Below are positions 35,445 to 43,542 of a stretch of 64,000 nt of DNA, one piece after another (positions within the stretch are counted from its first letter, which is position 1; each line of letters opens with the position of its first letter). The stretch is from contig CAVQIT010000008.1 in NCBI GenBank assembly GCA_963712655.1, forward strand, positions 1,054,001-1,118,000, read 5' to 3'. A program made the position numbers and the translations under genes. Origin of the DNA: Pollutimonas sp963712655. Its GTDB lineage: Bacteria > Pseudomonadota > Gammaproteobacteria > Burkholderiales > Burkholderiaceae_B. Below the pieces are notes generated by a model, which saw nothing but the letters and a program-made list of their open reading frames with translations, ran no database searches and was not told the DNA's origin.

Positions 35445-36590
35445 ATGGCTCTTACCAGTAATCGAAAAGACAGTGTCGCCGTGGTGGGCATCGGCACGAC
35501 GGACTTTGGCAACCTGCCCAATCACGACGCCACATCGCTGGGGATATGGGCCCTGCGCAATGCCGCCGAGGATGCGGGCATCAGCCTGAACGATATCGAT
35601 GGCCTGGTCGTCCAGCGCCTAAGCGATTATCAAAAATTCATCCAGATCACCAATATCAGTCCGCGCCTGGTAACGGCCACGCCCGGGGCTGGGCGCATGA
35701 CCGGCGGGACCATACAGATTGCGGTTCAAGCCATCTTGTCCGGACTGCTTGACACGGTGGCGGTGGTCTATGGCAACGACGGACGGTCGGCCGGCGCGCG
35801 CTACGGCGGCAAGGGCGACAATTACGGAACCGGCGCCGATCAACTCTGGTTTCCCTATGGAATGACATCGCCCGGCGCAATTCACGCCATGTTGTTCCAG
35901 CGCCATGCGGCCATGTATGGAACCACCAGCGAGCAGCTTGGCGAAGTATCCGTGGCATTCCGCAAGCATGCGCTGCTTAACCCCATGGCCGTGATGCGCA
36001 AGCCCATGACGATGGACGATTATCTCGCGTCCAAATTCATTTGCGAGCCGCTACGGCTTCTTGACTACTGCCTGATCAATGACGGTGGCGTTGCCCTGAT
36101 CCTGACCAGCGGGGAACGAGCCAAAGACATGAAGCAGCGGCCCGTGTATGTAAGAGGAATCGCGCAGGTGTCGCGGCTTGCCCAGGGCGAACTGCCCGAG
36201 GACTTCGGCTATGCCGCCATGCAAAAGGCCTCGGCGCGGGTCCACGAAATGGCGGAGGTGTCGCGCGAAGATATCGATGCGTTGATGATCTACGACAACT
36301 TTACGCCGACAGTGCTGTTTACCCTCGAGGGTTTCGGCTACTGCCCCAGGGGAGAAGGCGGCCGTTTTGTGGAAGGCGGGCGGCTGCAACTGGGCGGGCA
36401 GTATCCCACCAATACCAATGGGGGGCATTTGTCCGAAAGCTATATGCAAGGCTGGAACCTTAACGTTGAAGCGGTAAGGCAACTGCGCGGCGGCTTGAAG
36501 GATCGCCAGGTTCCCGATGCGGAACTGGTCCAGTATCTTCAGGGAGGGCCTTTGAGCACTTCTATTATTTACGGGAGGGAAGCCAATTGA
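35445..36590 (+). CDS. Thiolase-superfamily protein without nucleophilic Cys; Ltp2-like retro-aldolase candidate
   Basis: A 381-residue thiolase-fold protein. In true thiolases a cysteine lies near residue 90; here that stretch reads GAGRMTGGTIQIAVQAI and has no Cys, and the few cysteines lie far away (FICEPLRLLDYCLIND, GFGYCPRGEG). It keeps YDNFTPTVLFTLEGFGYC and NGGHLSESYMQGWN, resembling the tyrosine-bearing segments of the Ltp2 type. Ltp2 enzymes cleave beta-hydroxyacyl-CoA by retro-aldol chemistry and need a DUF35 partner. Its 3' end overlaps by 4 nt a DUF35 gene. A non-catalytic thiolase role remains possible. Confidence 0.85.
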   Translation: MALTSNRKDSVAVVGIGTTDFGNLPNHDATSLGIWALRNAAEDAGISLNDIDGLVVQRLSDYQKFIQITNISPRLVTATPGAGRMTGGTIQIAVQAILSGLLDTVAVVYGNDGRSAGARYGGKGDNYGTGADQLWFPYGMTSPGAIHAMLFQRHAAMYGTTSEQLGEVSVAFRKHALLNPMAVMRKPMTMDDYLASKFICEPLRLLDYCLINDGGVALILTSGERAKDMKQRPVYVRGIAQVSRLAQGELPEDFGYAAMQKASARVHEMAEVSREDIDALMIYDNFTPTVLFTLEGFGYCPRGEGGRFVEGGRLQLGGQYPTNTNGGHLSESYMQGWNLNVEAVRQLRGGLKDRQVPDAELVQYLQGGPLSTSIIYGREAN

Positions 36591-37012
36591 CTACGTACGC
36601 GAAACCACTGCCGGTTATCACCGATCAAAGCAGGCCGTTCTGGGAAGCAACCCGGCAAGGCCGCCTGGAGCTTCCGCGCTGCGATCATTGCGGCACATTC
36701 CATACTTACTTTGAACCCTGGTGCAATCATTGCGGCAAGGAAGGGGTTCATTGGGAGGAATTGAAAGGGCATGGCCGCATATGGGCGAACTGCCGCTTTC
36801 ATAAGGCGTATTTTCCCGGCTTCCAGGAAGAGGCTCCCTACAACGTCGCCATCGTTGAGCTGGACGAAGGGCCGCGCCTCATGACGAACATCATAGGCCT
36901 GCCAAACGGCACGCTCGATGAGCTGCCCATAGGAATGGAGGTGCAGGCGGTTTTTACAGAGGTCACCGATGAGGTCACGCTGGTGAAGTTCAAGCCGTCG
37001 GCGAAGGGGTAA
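36587..37012 (+). CDS. DUF35 zinc-ribbon/OB-fold protein, partner of the thiolase-like enzyme
   Basis: A 141-residue protein: helical N terminus (FWEATRQGRLELPRC), a zinc ribbon with CDHCG and CNHCG pairs near residues 32-49, and an OB fold (GHGRIWANCRFH to VTLVKFKPSAKG). It starts at TTG (36587) within the stop of the previous gene (TTGA), after GGGAGGGA, so translation is coupled. DUF35 proteins serve as CoA-binding subunits or assembly partners of thiolase-fold enzymes; the coupling suggests a fixed-ratio complex. Confidence 0.9.
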   Translation: MTTYAKPLPVITDQSRPFWEATRQGRLELPRCDHCGTFHTYFEPWCNHCGKEGVHWEELKGHGRIWANCRFHKAYFPGFQEEAPYNVAIVELDEGPRLMTNIIGLPNGTLDELPIGMEVQAVFTEVTDEVTLVKFKPSAKG

Positions 37013-37017
37013 TCGAC

Positions 37018-37899
37018 ATGACGGCCCACAACATAACGATGATCGACGCGCCCAAGACGATACTCGGCGAAGGGCCTATGTGGTCCGAGCGCGATCAGGT
37101 TCTTTACTGGATCGATATCGTGGGCAAGCGCGTTTTGCGTTTGCGGCCCCAGACGGGCAAGGTCGATGCCAAGGAACTTCCCTATGCGCCGTCCGCCGTC
37201 ATTCCGCGCACAGGCGGAGGCCTGCTGCTCGTCACAAAGAAGGGCATGGCGCTGATGGATTTCGACAAGCCGGACCTTGTCAGTATTCCGGTTCCGCTGG
37301 TCGACTTTACAAAAGAGGTCTTCAATGACGCAAAGTGCGACCGGGCGGGGCGGCTGTGGGTAGGGACGCGCGATCTGCACGGCAAGGACCCGAATGGCCA
37401 TCTTTTCCGGATCGATGCGGATTTCTCCATGAGCCGCCATGTATCGAACCTGGTCGTTTCAAATGGGATGGCCTGGAGCCCCGATGGAAAGATCCTGTAT
37501 CACATAGATTCCCGGCCAGGCCGCATCGATGCGCATGACTACGATGCGGCGGCCGGAGCGCTGTCGAATCGCCGGACCTTCCGCGACTATTCGGGCTCCG
37601 GCGCAGCCATGCCGGACGGTTGCGCCATTGATTCCGAAGGCGGGCTATGGGTGGCGGAAGTCGACGATTGGCACATCCGTCGATACCTGCCGGACGGCCG
37701 GCTGGACCGTGAAATACGGATGCCGTTTCAAAAACCGACCAGCCTGATGTTTGGTGGACGCGACTTTCGCACCCTGTACGTAACGTCCATGCAATTCGGT
37801 TTGTCCGATGGCGCGCTGAACGAACAGCCGCTTGCCGGCAGCCTTCTGGCCATCGACGCCGGGGTGCAAGGGCGGGCCGAACCCATCTTCAATAATTGA
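37018..37899 (+). CDS. SMP-30/gluconolactonase/LRE family hydrolase
   Basis: A 293-residue six-bladed beta-propeller lactonase-type protein. Metal-site segments are present: LGEGPMWSERDQVLYWIDI (Glu), SNGMAWSPDGKILYHIDS (Asn and Asp) and MPDGCAIDSEGGLWVAEV. It lies 5 nt after the DUF35 gene. It might open a lactone formed in the pathway; the exact substrate is unknown. Confidence 0.92.
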   Translation: MTAHNITMIDAPKTILGEGPMWSERDQVLYWIDIVGKRVLRLRPQTGKVDAKELPYAPSAVIPRTGGGLLLVTKKGMALMDFDKPDLVSIPVPLVDFTKEVFNDAKCDRAGRLWVGTRDLHGKDPNGHLFRIDADFSMSRHVSNLVVSNGMAWSPDGKILYHIDSRPGRIDAHDYDAAAGALSNRRTFRDYSGSGAAMPDGCAIDSEGGLWVAEVDDWHIRRYLPDGRLDREIRMPFQKPTSLMFGGRDFRTLYVTSMQFGLSDGALNEQPLAGSLLAIDAGVQGRAEPIFNN

Positions 37900-37980
37900 G
37901 TATTGCCGTCAATGCGGCAGGCGCCCGATTCGGTTTGTTCGCGCGCTTGCGGGGGGCGGATTAAGCGGAGCAACCATTCC

Positions 37981-38412
37981 ATGGATGAAAAGACAGTTAC
38001 GCAGGAGCACATTGAAAAGGGCTGGAGCGTGTTTACCGATGACGGATTCATCAGCCTTGCCGGGCCTTTTTTCCATAAAAGAGAAGACTCGGGCCCGACC
38101 TTTCGGTTCCCTGCGCTTCATAAGCATCACAACCGGAATGGCTTCCTGCAAGGAGGCGCATTGATGACCTTCACAGACCGAGCGCTTGGGGCCACGGCTC
38201 GTGAAATGACCGATACCCCGCGAACAGCCACCGTTCAGTTGAACATGAATTTTGTCGACGCCGTCAAGATCGGCGAAGTCGTCCAGGTGAGTCCAACAGT
38301 GGTGCGCGCGACCAGGCAACTGATTTTCATGAGCGGAACATTGATGGTGGATGCGCGCGTCATCGCTGTGTGTACGGGCATGTGGAAGAAAATTCTGTGG
38401 ACGCCTGAATAG
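37981..38412 (+). CDS. PaaI-type hotdog-fold acyl-CoA thioesterase
   Basis: A 143-residue hotdog protein starting MDEKTVTQEHIEKGW. The PaaI family motif HNRNGFLQGGALMTFTDRALG, with the Asn/Gly and Asp positions in place, is clear. It likely hydrolyses a CoA ester, releasing stalled intermediates. The upstream frame extension is unlike the family. It is the last clear member of the Bug-ligase operon. Confidence 0.9.
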   Translation: MDEKTVTQEHIEKGWSVFTDDGFISLAGPFFHKREDSGPTFRFPALHKHHNRNGFLQGGALMTFTDRALGATAREMTDTPRTATVQLNMNFVDAVKIGEVVQVSPTVVRATRQLIFMSGTLMVDARVIAVCTGMWKKILWTPE

Positions 38413-38452
38413 TTACAATGCTCCGGATGAGCCACCCCCCCGATTGCGCCGA

Positions 38453-39166
38453 ATGCAAGACAAGCTGACCTCTTATTTCCGGAGCGGAGACGCCATCCGC
38501 AGCCGAAGCGTGAGCGGCATCGTGTTGTCGGGCGTGGTCGATGTGCCCGTGCCCCCTGCGCGCCTGCTGGCGGATTGGGAAAGAGAGATATCCTCGCGCA
38601 TGGTCCTGGAGCCTGGCGACGTGGAGGCAATGCCGTTGGCGCGAGCGCGGGCGCGCTGGCCTGACTACAGGCTTTGCGTGCAGGCGGCATCCGATTGGAC
38701 GGGCGCGCTTGGACTGCCCGGGGTGCTTGCCTCCAGCGACGTGGCGCTCATGGCCTGCCGCGGGGCGAAGTACCACCATGACGGTGCGCAGTATGGCGCC
38801 ATGGCCTTTTGCAATCTTTTCCTGAGCGAAGACAGAGGCCTGGATTTGCATTTCCCCCTGTTGGATCATCGCATTCCTCTGACCCGGGGTACCGTTGTGA
38901 TATTCGATACCGCCCAGCCTCATGGCGTAATTCAGCGCGATAGCGGCGGCTTTAATGCGGCGGACTTCACGCCGGACCGGGATTGGGTCCAGCTATTCCT
39001 GACCTGGGAGCTTCCTATCGAAGAGGCCCGTGTCGGGCGCGCACTGGATATTACCTTCGATATTGCCCCGTCGACCGCCGGGCAACTGGATGCGGAGCAA
39101 GTCCGGTTGAACGGCGAACAGATCATGCTGTGCCCGGATTCCGGCCGTTGGCGCCGGGCTGACTGA
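38453..39166 (+). CDS. 2-oxoglutarate/Fe(II) dioxygenase-like protein
   Basis: A protein of about 237 residues starting MQDKLTSYFRSG. An iron site is suggested by KYHHDGAQYG (His-x-Asp or adjacent His) and a distal His in DTAQPHGVIQR, with a downstream Arg that would bind 2-oxoglutarate. These fit the double-stranded beta-helix of 2OG-Fe(II) enzymes, but no specific subfamily was recognised. The start is uncertain, since the frame is open to 38351 over the preceding gene. It follows the thioesterase by 40 nt. Confidence 0.62.
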   Translation: MQDKLTSYFRSGDAIRSRSVSGIVLSGVVDVPVPPARLLADWEREISSRMVLEPGDVEAMPLARARARWPDYRLCVQAASDWTGALGLPGVLASSDVALMACRGAKYHHDGAQYGAMAFCNLFLSEDRGLDLHFPLLDHRIPLTRGTVVIFDTAQPHGVIQRDSGGFNAADFTPDRDWVQLFLTWELPIEEARVGRALDITFDIAPSTAGQLDAEQVRLNGEQIMLCPDSGRWRRAD

Positions 39167-39211
39167 TGACCTCAAGCAGCGGTTCGATAGAGCGCCAGCG
39201 ACGAGACCGCC

Positions 39212-39325
39212 TTATTCGCCCACCGTTATGAGCGCTTCGGTTCCCGGCGCAATGCTCGACAATGCGGGCAGCAAGGTTTCGCGCACGGCGTAAATTGCCG
39301 CTTGATACGACTCATCAAACAAAGC
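39212..39325 (-). pseudogene. Possible 3' remnant of a lost gene downstream of the Bug gene
   Basis: On the minus strand a frame reads LFDESYQAAIYAVRETLLPA and continues to a TAA at 39212, with codon use like the neighbouring genes, directly after the Bug stop. No start codon or ribosome-binding site is evident, and the family was not recognised. It may be the tail of a gene whose front was deleted, or a chance frame. Confidence 0.25.
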
Positions 39326-39333
39326 GTGGGGCG

Positions 39334-40305
39334 TCAGTTCGCCGGCGAGAACTTGGACTGCTCCAGAATACGCTTCCAACTGGCTTCGTCTTTTTTCAGG
39401 AAATCGGCAAAGGGGCCGACCGGCAGGGGGGACACAATGCTGCCCTGTTGCTCGATGACCGCCTTGATGGACGGCAAGGCCAACACCTTCAGTACTTCAT
39501 CGCTGATGCGCTTGCGGATCTCTTCAGGGGTGCCCGCCGGAGCCAATAGCCCGACCCAGGTCGTGATGTCGAAGTCGTCCTGTCCTTGCTCCCCCATGGT
39601 CGGGACGTTCGGCAAGCTGGAAAGGCGTTCGCCCGTGGCCACCGCCACGGCCTGAATGGTGCCTGCCTTCAGATACGGGGTCAGCGGAATAGGGTTGCTG
39701 AACATGATATGAATCCGCCCTGCGGCGAGCTCTTGCAAGGCCTGCCCGCCGCCTTGATAAGGCACATGCAGCCAATCGACCTGCGCGCGCTGCTTGAGCA
39801 GTTCACCCATCAAGTGTTGCACGGAGCCTAGGCCGGTCGATCCAAAATTCAAGCTGCCGGGGCTTTTCTTGCTCAGCGCGATGAGTTGCGGCAGCGAATC
39901 GACGTTCAGGCTGGGACTGATGGCCAGGGCGTAGGGCGTCTGTGTCACCCGGGCGACCGGTGAAAAATCTTTTATGCGAAACGAAAGCTTGGGATCGACC
40001 AGCGGGCTGAGGATGGCGTTGGCCCCGCTAAGCAGGAAAGTATAGCCATCCGCCGCGGACCGCGCGACGGCGGCTGTGCCGATGGAGCCCGCCGCGCCGG
40101 GCTTATTGATGATGACGACGGACTGTTCAAGATTCTTGGTGAGCTCGACGCTGATCAGCCGCGCCAGCGTGTCAATCCCGCCGCCGGGCGGGTAGGCCAC
40201 GACGATTTCGATGGGCCGGCTGGGATACGCGGCGCTCGCGTGGGCGGCCGGCAGCGCGGAAAAGATTGCCGCGCCGGCAAGCAAGGCTTTGAAGGTCATG
40301 TTCAT
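39334..40305 (-). CDS. Bug/TctC-family substrate-binding protein
   Basis: A 323-residue periplasmic receptor with a signal peptide ending near AAHASA, then YPSRPIEIVVAYPPGGGIDTLARLISVEL, NKPGAAGSIGTAAVARSAADGYT and VPYQGGGQALQELAAGRIH. The leader GGAGACAAC precedes the start. It is the last gene of the TauD-enolase-Bug-Bug operon, 124 bp after another Bug gene. Two receptors in series suggest two ligands or a duplicated gene that has since diverged. Confidence 0.92.
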   Translation of the reverse strand: MNMTFKALLAGAAIFSALPAAHASAAYPSRPIEIVVAYPPGGGIDTLARLISVELTKNLEQSVVIINKPGAAGSIGTAAVARSAADGYTFLLSGANAILSPLVDPKLSFRIKDFSPVARVTQTPYALAISPSLNVDSLPQLIALSKKSPGSLNFGSTGLGSVQHLMGELLKQRAQVDWLHVPYQGGGQALQELAAGRIHIMFSNPIPLTPYLKAGTIQAVAVATGERLSSLPNVPTMGEQGQDDFDITTWVGLLAPAGTPEEIRKRISDEVLKVLALPSIKAVIEQQGSIVSPLPVGPFADFLKKDEASWKRILEQSKFSPAN

Positions 40306-40429
40306 GATGTTGTCTCCTCGGCAAAGGTTTTAATGTTTGCCTGTGTTTTGTACGCTAGGCTCCTGATCGCCCGACGCCGTATTTCGATCAGGGCGGGGCG
40401 GTCCGAAAGAATAGGAGGGCGCGAACGTT

Positions 40430-41410
40430 TCAGTTCTGAATGCGTATGCCCGACTCGTCAACCAGTTTGTTCCATGTTTCAAAATCCTTGCTCACAAACG
40501 CTTTGAAAGCGGCGGGGCTGATGGGCGGCGATGGTTCAATAACCATCGCTTCCAGTTGGCGCCGTAGTTCCGGTTTCTTCAGGGCCTTTTCCAGCGACTG
40601 ATTGATCGTCAGTACCGCTGGCGCAGGGGTGCCGGCGGGCGCGAACAATCCCCACCACGACACGCTGGTCAGTTCGGGCATGCCCAGTTCGGCGAAAGTG
40701 GGAACATCCGGGAAAGCCTTCTGGCGGGACTCGGAAGCTTGCGCCAAGGCGCGCAACTGGCCCGCATCGACCGCGGTTTTGGCTGCCGGCGGAGTCACGA
40801 ACATCATGCTGATGCGTCCGCCGATCAGGTCCGTCATGGCCGGACCGCTGCCTTTATAGGGCACATGCAGCATATCGGTTCCCATCACCTTGCCGAAGGT
40901 AAAGCCGGCAAAATGCTGCGATAAGCCGACGCCGGGCGAACCGTATGAGATGGTATTGCCGTTTTTTCCCAGCGCGACCAAGTCCTTCAAAGAACGGATG
41001 CCGGAATTTCCCGCCACCACCAGCACATTGGACGCGGTACCGATTTTCCCGATGGCTTCGAAATCGTCGACAGGATGATAGGGAGGGGGGCGCCGCAGGG
41101 CGGGTACGATGGAGTGGGTCGAAACATGGCCCAGCAGAATCGTGTGGCCGTCAGGCTTGGCACGCAACAGCATTTGCGTGCCTATCATGCCCGAGGCGCC
41201 CGCGCGGTTTTCCACGATTACGGTTTGCCCCCACATTTTCGAGAATTCGTCGGCCAGCAGGCGGCCTATCGAGTCTGTCCCGCTGCCCGCGGGGCCGGGC
41301 ACCACGAAAGTGACCGCCGCTTCAGGATATTTGGCGGCGGCCGGGCCTGAGAGCGCAATCAGCGCCATGCCGGCGCTGATTGCCAGCAACGTCTTGATTG
41401 TTTTTTTCAT
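40430..41410 (-). CDS. Bug/TctC-family substrate-binding protein
   Basis: A 326-residue periplasmic receptor, MKKTIKTLLAISAGMALIALSG then a cleavage near AAAKYPEAAV. Family marks: VTFVVPGPAGSGTDSIGRLLADEF, RAGASGMIGTQMLLRAKPDGHT and VPYKGSGPAMTDLIGGRISMMF. It begins 18 nt after the enolase-superfamily gene and so is surely co-transcribed with it. Confidence 0.92.
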   Translation of the reverse strand: MKKTIKTLLAISAGMALIALSGPAAAKYPEAAVTFVVPGPAGSGTDSIGRLLADEFSKMWGQTVIVENRAGASGMIGTQMLLRAKPDGHTILLGHVSTHSIVPALRRPPPYHPVDDFEAIGKIGTASNVLVVAGNSGIRSLKDLVALGKNGNTISYGSPGVGLSQHFAGFTFGKVMGTDMLHVPYKGSGPAMTDLIGGRISMMFVTPPAAKTAVDAGQLRALAQASESRQKAFPDVPTFAELGMPELTSVSWWGLFAPAGTPAPAVLTINQSLEKALKKPELRRQLEAMVIEPSPPISPAAFKAFVSKDFETWNKLVDESGIRIQN

Positions 41411-41428
41411 GGTCGATGTTTCCTCGTT

Positions 41429-42511
41429 TCAGTGGCTTTTCGCGTAATATTTCTCGCTGCGCGTCGTATAGTGCGACAGCGCATCATTGCAGACATTGGG
41501 CTGAAAACCCTCGGGGATGACTACAGCGCCGCGATCGAATCGCAGCGGTTCCTCGAAGAAGCGGTCATGTACCTTCAGAAAGCCATTCATTTCGCCCGCA
41601 TTGTCTATCTTGGCCGCGGCAACGCAAGCCTCCATCCAGCATGCAATCTCCAGCGCAACGCCGTCGCCCAGCACAGGGGTCATGCCCAGCCGGCGGATCT
41701 CGTCCAGCGATTCGCACAACATATCGACGCCGCCGATTTTTTTCAGCTTCAGCTTGACGAAACGCACCCCGTCGATGGTGGCGGCCCGGCGCACATCGTC
41801 CATGTCGTAAATCGACTCGTCCAGCATGACGGGAACCGTTGATCGGGCGGCCACGGCGGTATTGGCCGCCCAGTCGTCCGACCCGCAAGGCTGCTCGAAC
41901 AGCTCGATGCCTTGCGGGTCCAGTCTTTCCGCGAACGCGATGGCGTCTTGCCGGCTGAAGCTGCGGTTGGCGTCCAGCCGCAGGCTTGCACGGCCCCCGG
42001 CGGCTTGTTGGATTCGCTGCACGCGATCCAGGTCTTCGCGCCAGTTGAAGCCGACCTTTACTTTCAGGGTAGCGTAGCCTTGCTCCAGCAGCCGGTCGAT
42101 GTCGTCCCGAATCTCAGCGCTCGAGTGCGCCTGTAGCGGGGCCAGCAAGGGAACGCGAATCTCCTGTTTTGGAAAGAGCAGGGGATGGCGCTCCAGCATG
42201 TCCAGGGCGGCCAGCAGCGCACTGGCGGCGCCCGGGCTGACGCTCACGCGGGCCGTTATGATTGCGCGCGCCGCTGCTGTCGATTTGCCTGAGATGCATT
42301 GCGCCGCGTCTACGCAGAACCGCCATGCCCCTTCCACTGTTTCGTTTGTATAGCCCGGAGCAATCAACGCCTCGCCCCAGCCGATCACGCCTTCGCCATT
42401 GCGCACGCTGACGATAATCGGGTCAAAAGCCGTGATCGTTCTTGTCGAGACCACATAAGGCACTGTCAATGGGACCTGTACCTGGTACAAGGCGACTTCT
42501 TCTATATTCAT
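41429..42511 (-). CDS. Enolase-superfamily enzyme (mandelate racemase/muconate lactonizing type)
   Basis: A 360-residue enzyme with an N-terminal capping domain and a TIM barrel. The KxK motif of the second strand is in YATLKVKVGFN, the metal ligands in SLRLDANRSFS (Asp), ELFEQPCG (Glu) and MLDESIYD (Asp), and an additional Lys on VRFVKLKLKKIGG, so the acid/base set is that of the muconate-cycloisomerase/dipeptide-epimerase group. It may isomerise or lactonise an organic acid. It lies between the dioxygenase and the Bug genes. Confidence 0.9.
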   Translation of the reverse strand: MNIEEVALYQVQVPLTVPYVVSTRTITAFDPIIVSVRNGEGVIGWGEALIAPGYTNETVEGAWRFCVDAAQCISGKSTAAARAIITARVSVSPGAASALLAALDMLERHPLLFPKQEIRVPLLAPLQAHSSAEIRDDIDRLLEQGYATLKVKVGFNWREDLDRVQRIQQAAGGRASLRLDANRSFSRQDAIAFAERLDPQGIELFEQPCGSDDWAANTAVAARSTVPVMLDESIYDMDDVRRAATIDGVRFVKLKLKKIGGVDMLCESLDEIRRLGMTPVLGDGVALEIACWMEACVAAAKIDNAGEMNGFLKVHDRFFEEPLRFDRGAVVIPEGFQPNVCNDALSHYTTRSEKYYAKSH

Positions 42512-42543
42512 ACAGCCATCCGCTTAAGTTGACCCGCCGCTGT

Positions 42544-43434
42544 TCAGGCGGCCACGACTGCTTCGCCGGAAATCTGCGTCCTGAACATAATGCGGCGCGA
42601 TAAGGGGTCGAATGAGTCGCGGCGATGCATCGTGCAGCGGTTATCCCACATAATCATGTCCCCCAGTTTCCATTCCTGGCCCCACACGAATTCAGGCTGG
42701 GTGGCGTGCGACCACAGCATATTCAATAGTTTTTCGCTGTCCTCCAGCGAGTAGCCGTTGATGTAGGCATTGCGCCGGCGGCCGAGCAGCAAGCACTTCT
42801 TGCCAGTGGCCGGGTGTACTCGTATAAGCGGGTGCGTGGGCCCGACGGTTTTGCGCGGATCGTCAGTTTCTTCAAAGCCGCGTCGCAGCTCGCCGGTACT
42901 GGTGCGGCTGGCGTCGTGAATGCAGGTCAACGCCGCGATTTCCTTCTTGACGCTGTCATCCAGCGTTTCGTACGCCAAATACATGTTCGCAAAGTAGGTA
43001 TTGCCCCCGCTGGGAGGGATTTCAACGGCATACAGGCAACTGCCCTTGGGCGGGCGTTCGACATAGGTCATGTCGGCGTGCCAGTCCGCTTCATAGGCGC
43101 CCAGGCCTCCAATCGGTTTTCCATCGATGACCACATTGGAAATAATGGTCAATTCGGGGCGATCGACCTCCAGGAACTGGCTGCGATTGCCGGTTGCAAT
43201 GGGGCGCAGGTCCAGATCGCCGAAATGGCGCGAGAACTCGATCAGCTTCTCGGGTTCAAGCGGCGGCAGTCCCCGGAAACGCAGGACCAGGTAATCGGAC
43301 CAGGCTTGCCGGATACGCTGAAGAGTCTCCGGGCCCACCGGGCGGTTCAAGTCCAGGCCGCAAATCTCGGCGCCCAGCGCCGCCTTCATGGGGGTAATCG
43401 TGATGTCAGCAATGTCGTTGTGAACGGCCGCCAT
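42544..43434 (-). CDS. TauD/TfdA-family 2-oxoglutarate-dependent dioxygenase
   Basis: A 296-residue non-heme Fe(II) dioxygenase. The iron-binding His and Asp lie in YEADWHADMTYVERPP and the distal His in WDNRCTMHRRDSFDP, followed by an Arg for 2-oxoglutarate (RRIMFRTQ). Members hydroxylate taurine, aryloxyalkanoates and similar compounds, releasing the product by C-O, C-N or C-S cleavage. It is first in an operon with the leader GGAGACAACCATG and is divergent from a LysR gene. The substrate is unknown. Confidence 0.92.
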   Translation of the reverse strand: MAAVHNDIADITITPMKAALGAEICGLDLNRPVGPETLQRIRQAWSDYLVLRFRGLPPLEPEKLIEFSRHFGDLDLRPIATGNRSQFLEVDRPELTIISNVVIDGKPIGGLGAYEADWHADMTYVERPPKGSCLYAVEIPPSGGNTYFANMYLAYETLDDSVKKEIAALTCIHDASRTSTGELRRGFEETDDPRKTVGPTHPLIRVHPATGKKCLLLGRRRNAYINGYSLEDSEKLLNMLWSHATQPEFVWGQEWKLGDMIMWDNRCTMHRRDSFDPLSRRIMFRTQISGEAVVAA

Positions 43435-43462
43435 GGTTGTCTCCTTTAAACAAGAAATCCGC

Positions 43463-43478
43463 CTTGAGTCGATTCAAG
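43463..43478. promoter_or_regulatory. Dyad CTTGA-N6-TCAAG, candidate LysR operator
   Basis: Five-base arms around six bases in the 108-bp gap between the TauD gene and the divergent LysR gene, 29 bp before the TauD start codon. The form fits a LysR box. Short dyads like this do occur by chance. Confidence 0.4.
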
Positions 43479-43542
43479 CTGGAAAAAGGATAGTGCTATA
43501 TTGACCCGCGGTTTATCGTTTATTCAGAACTATGTATAGCCA

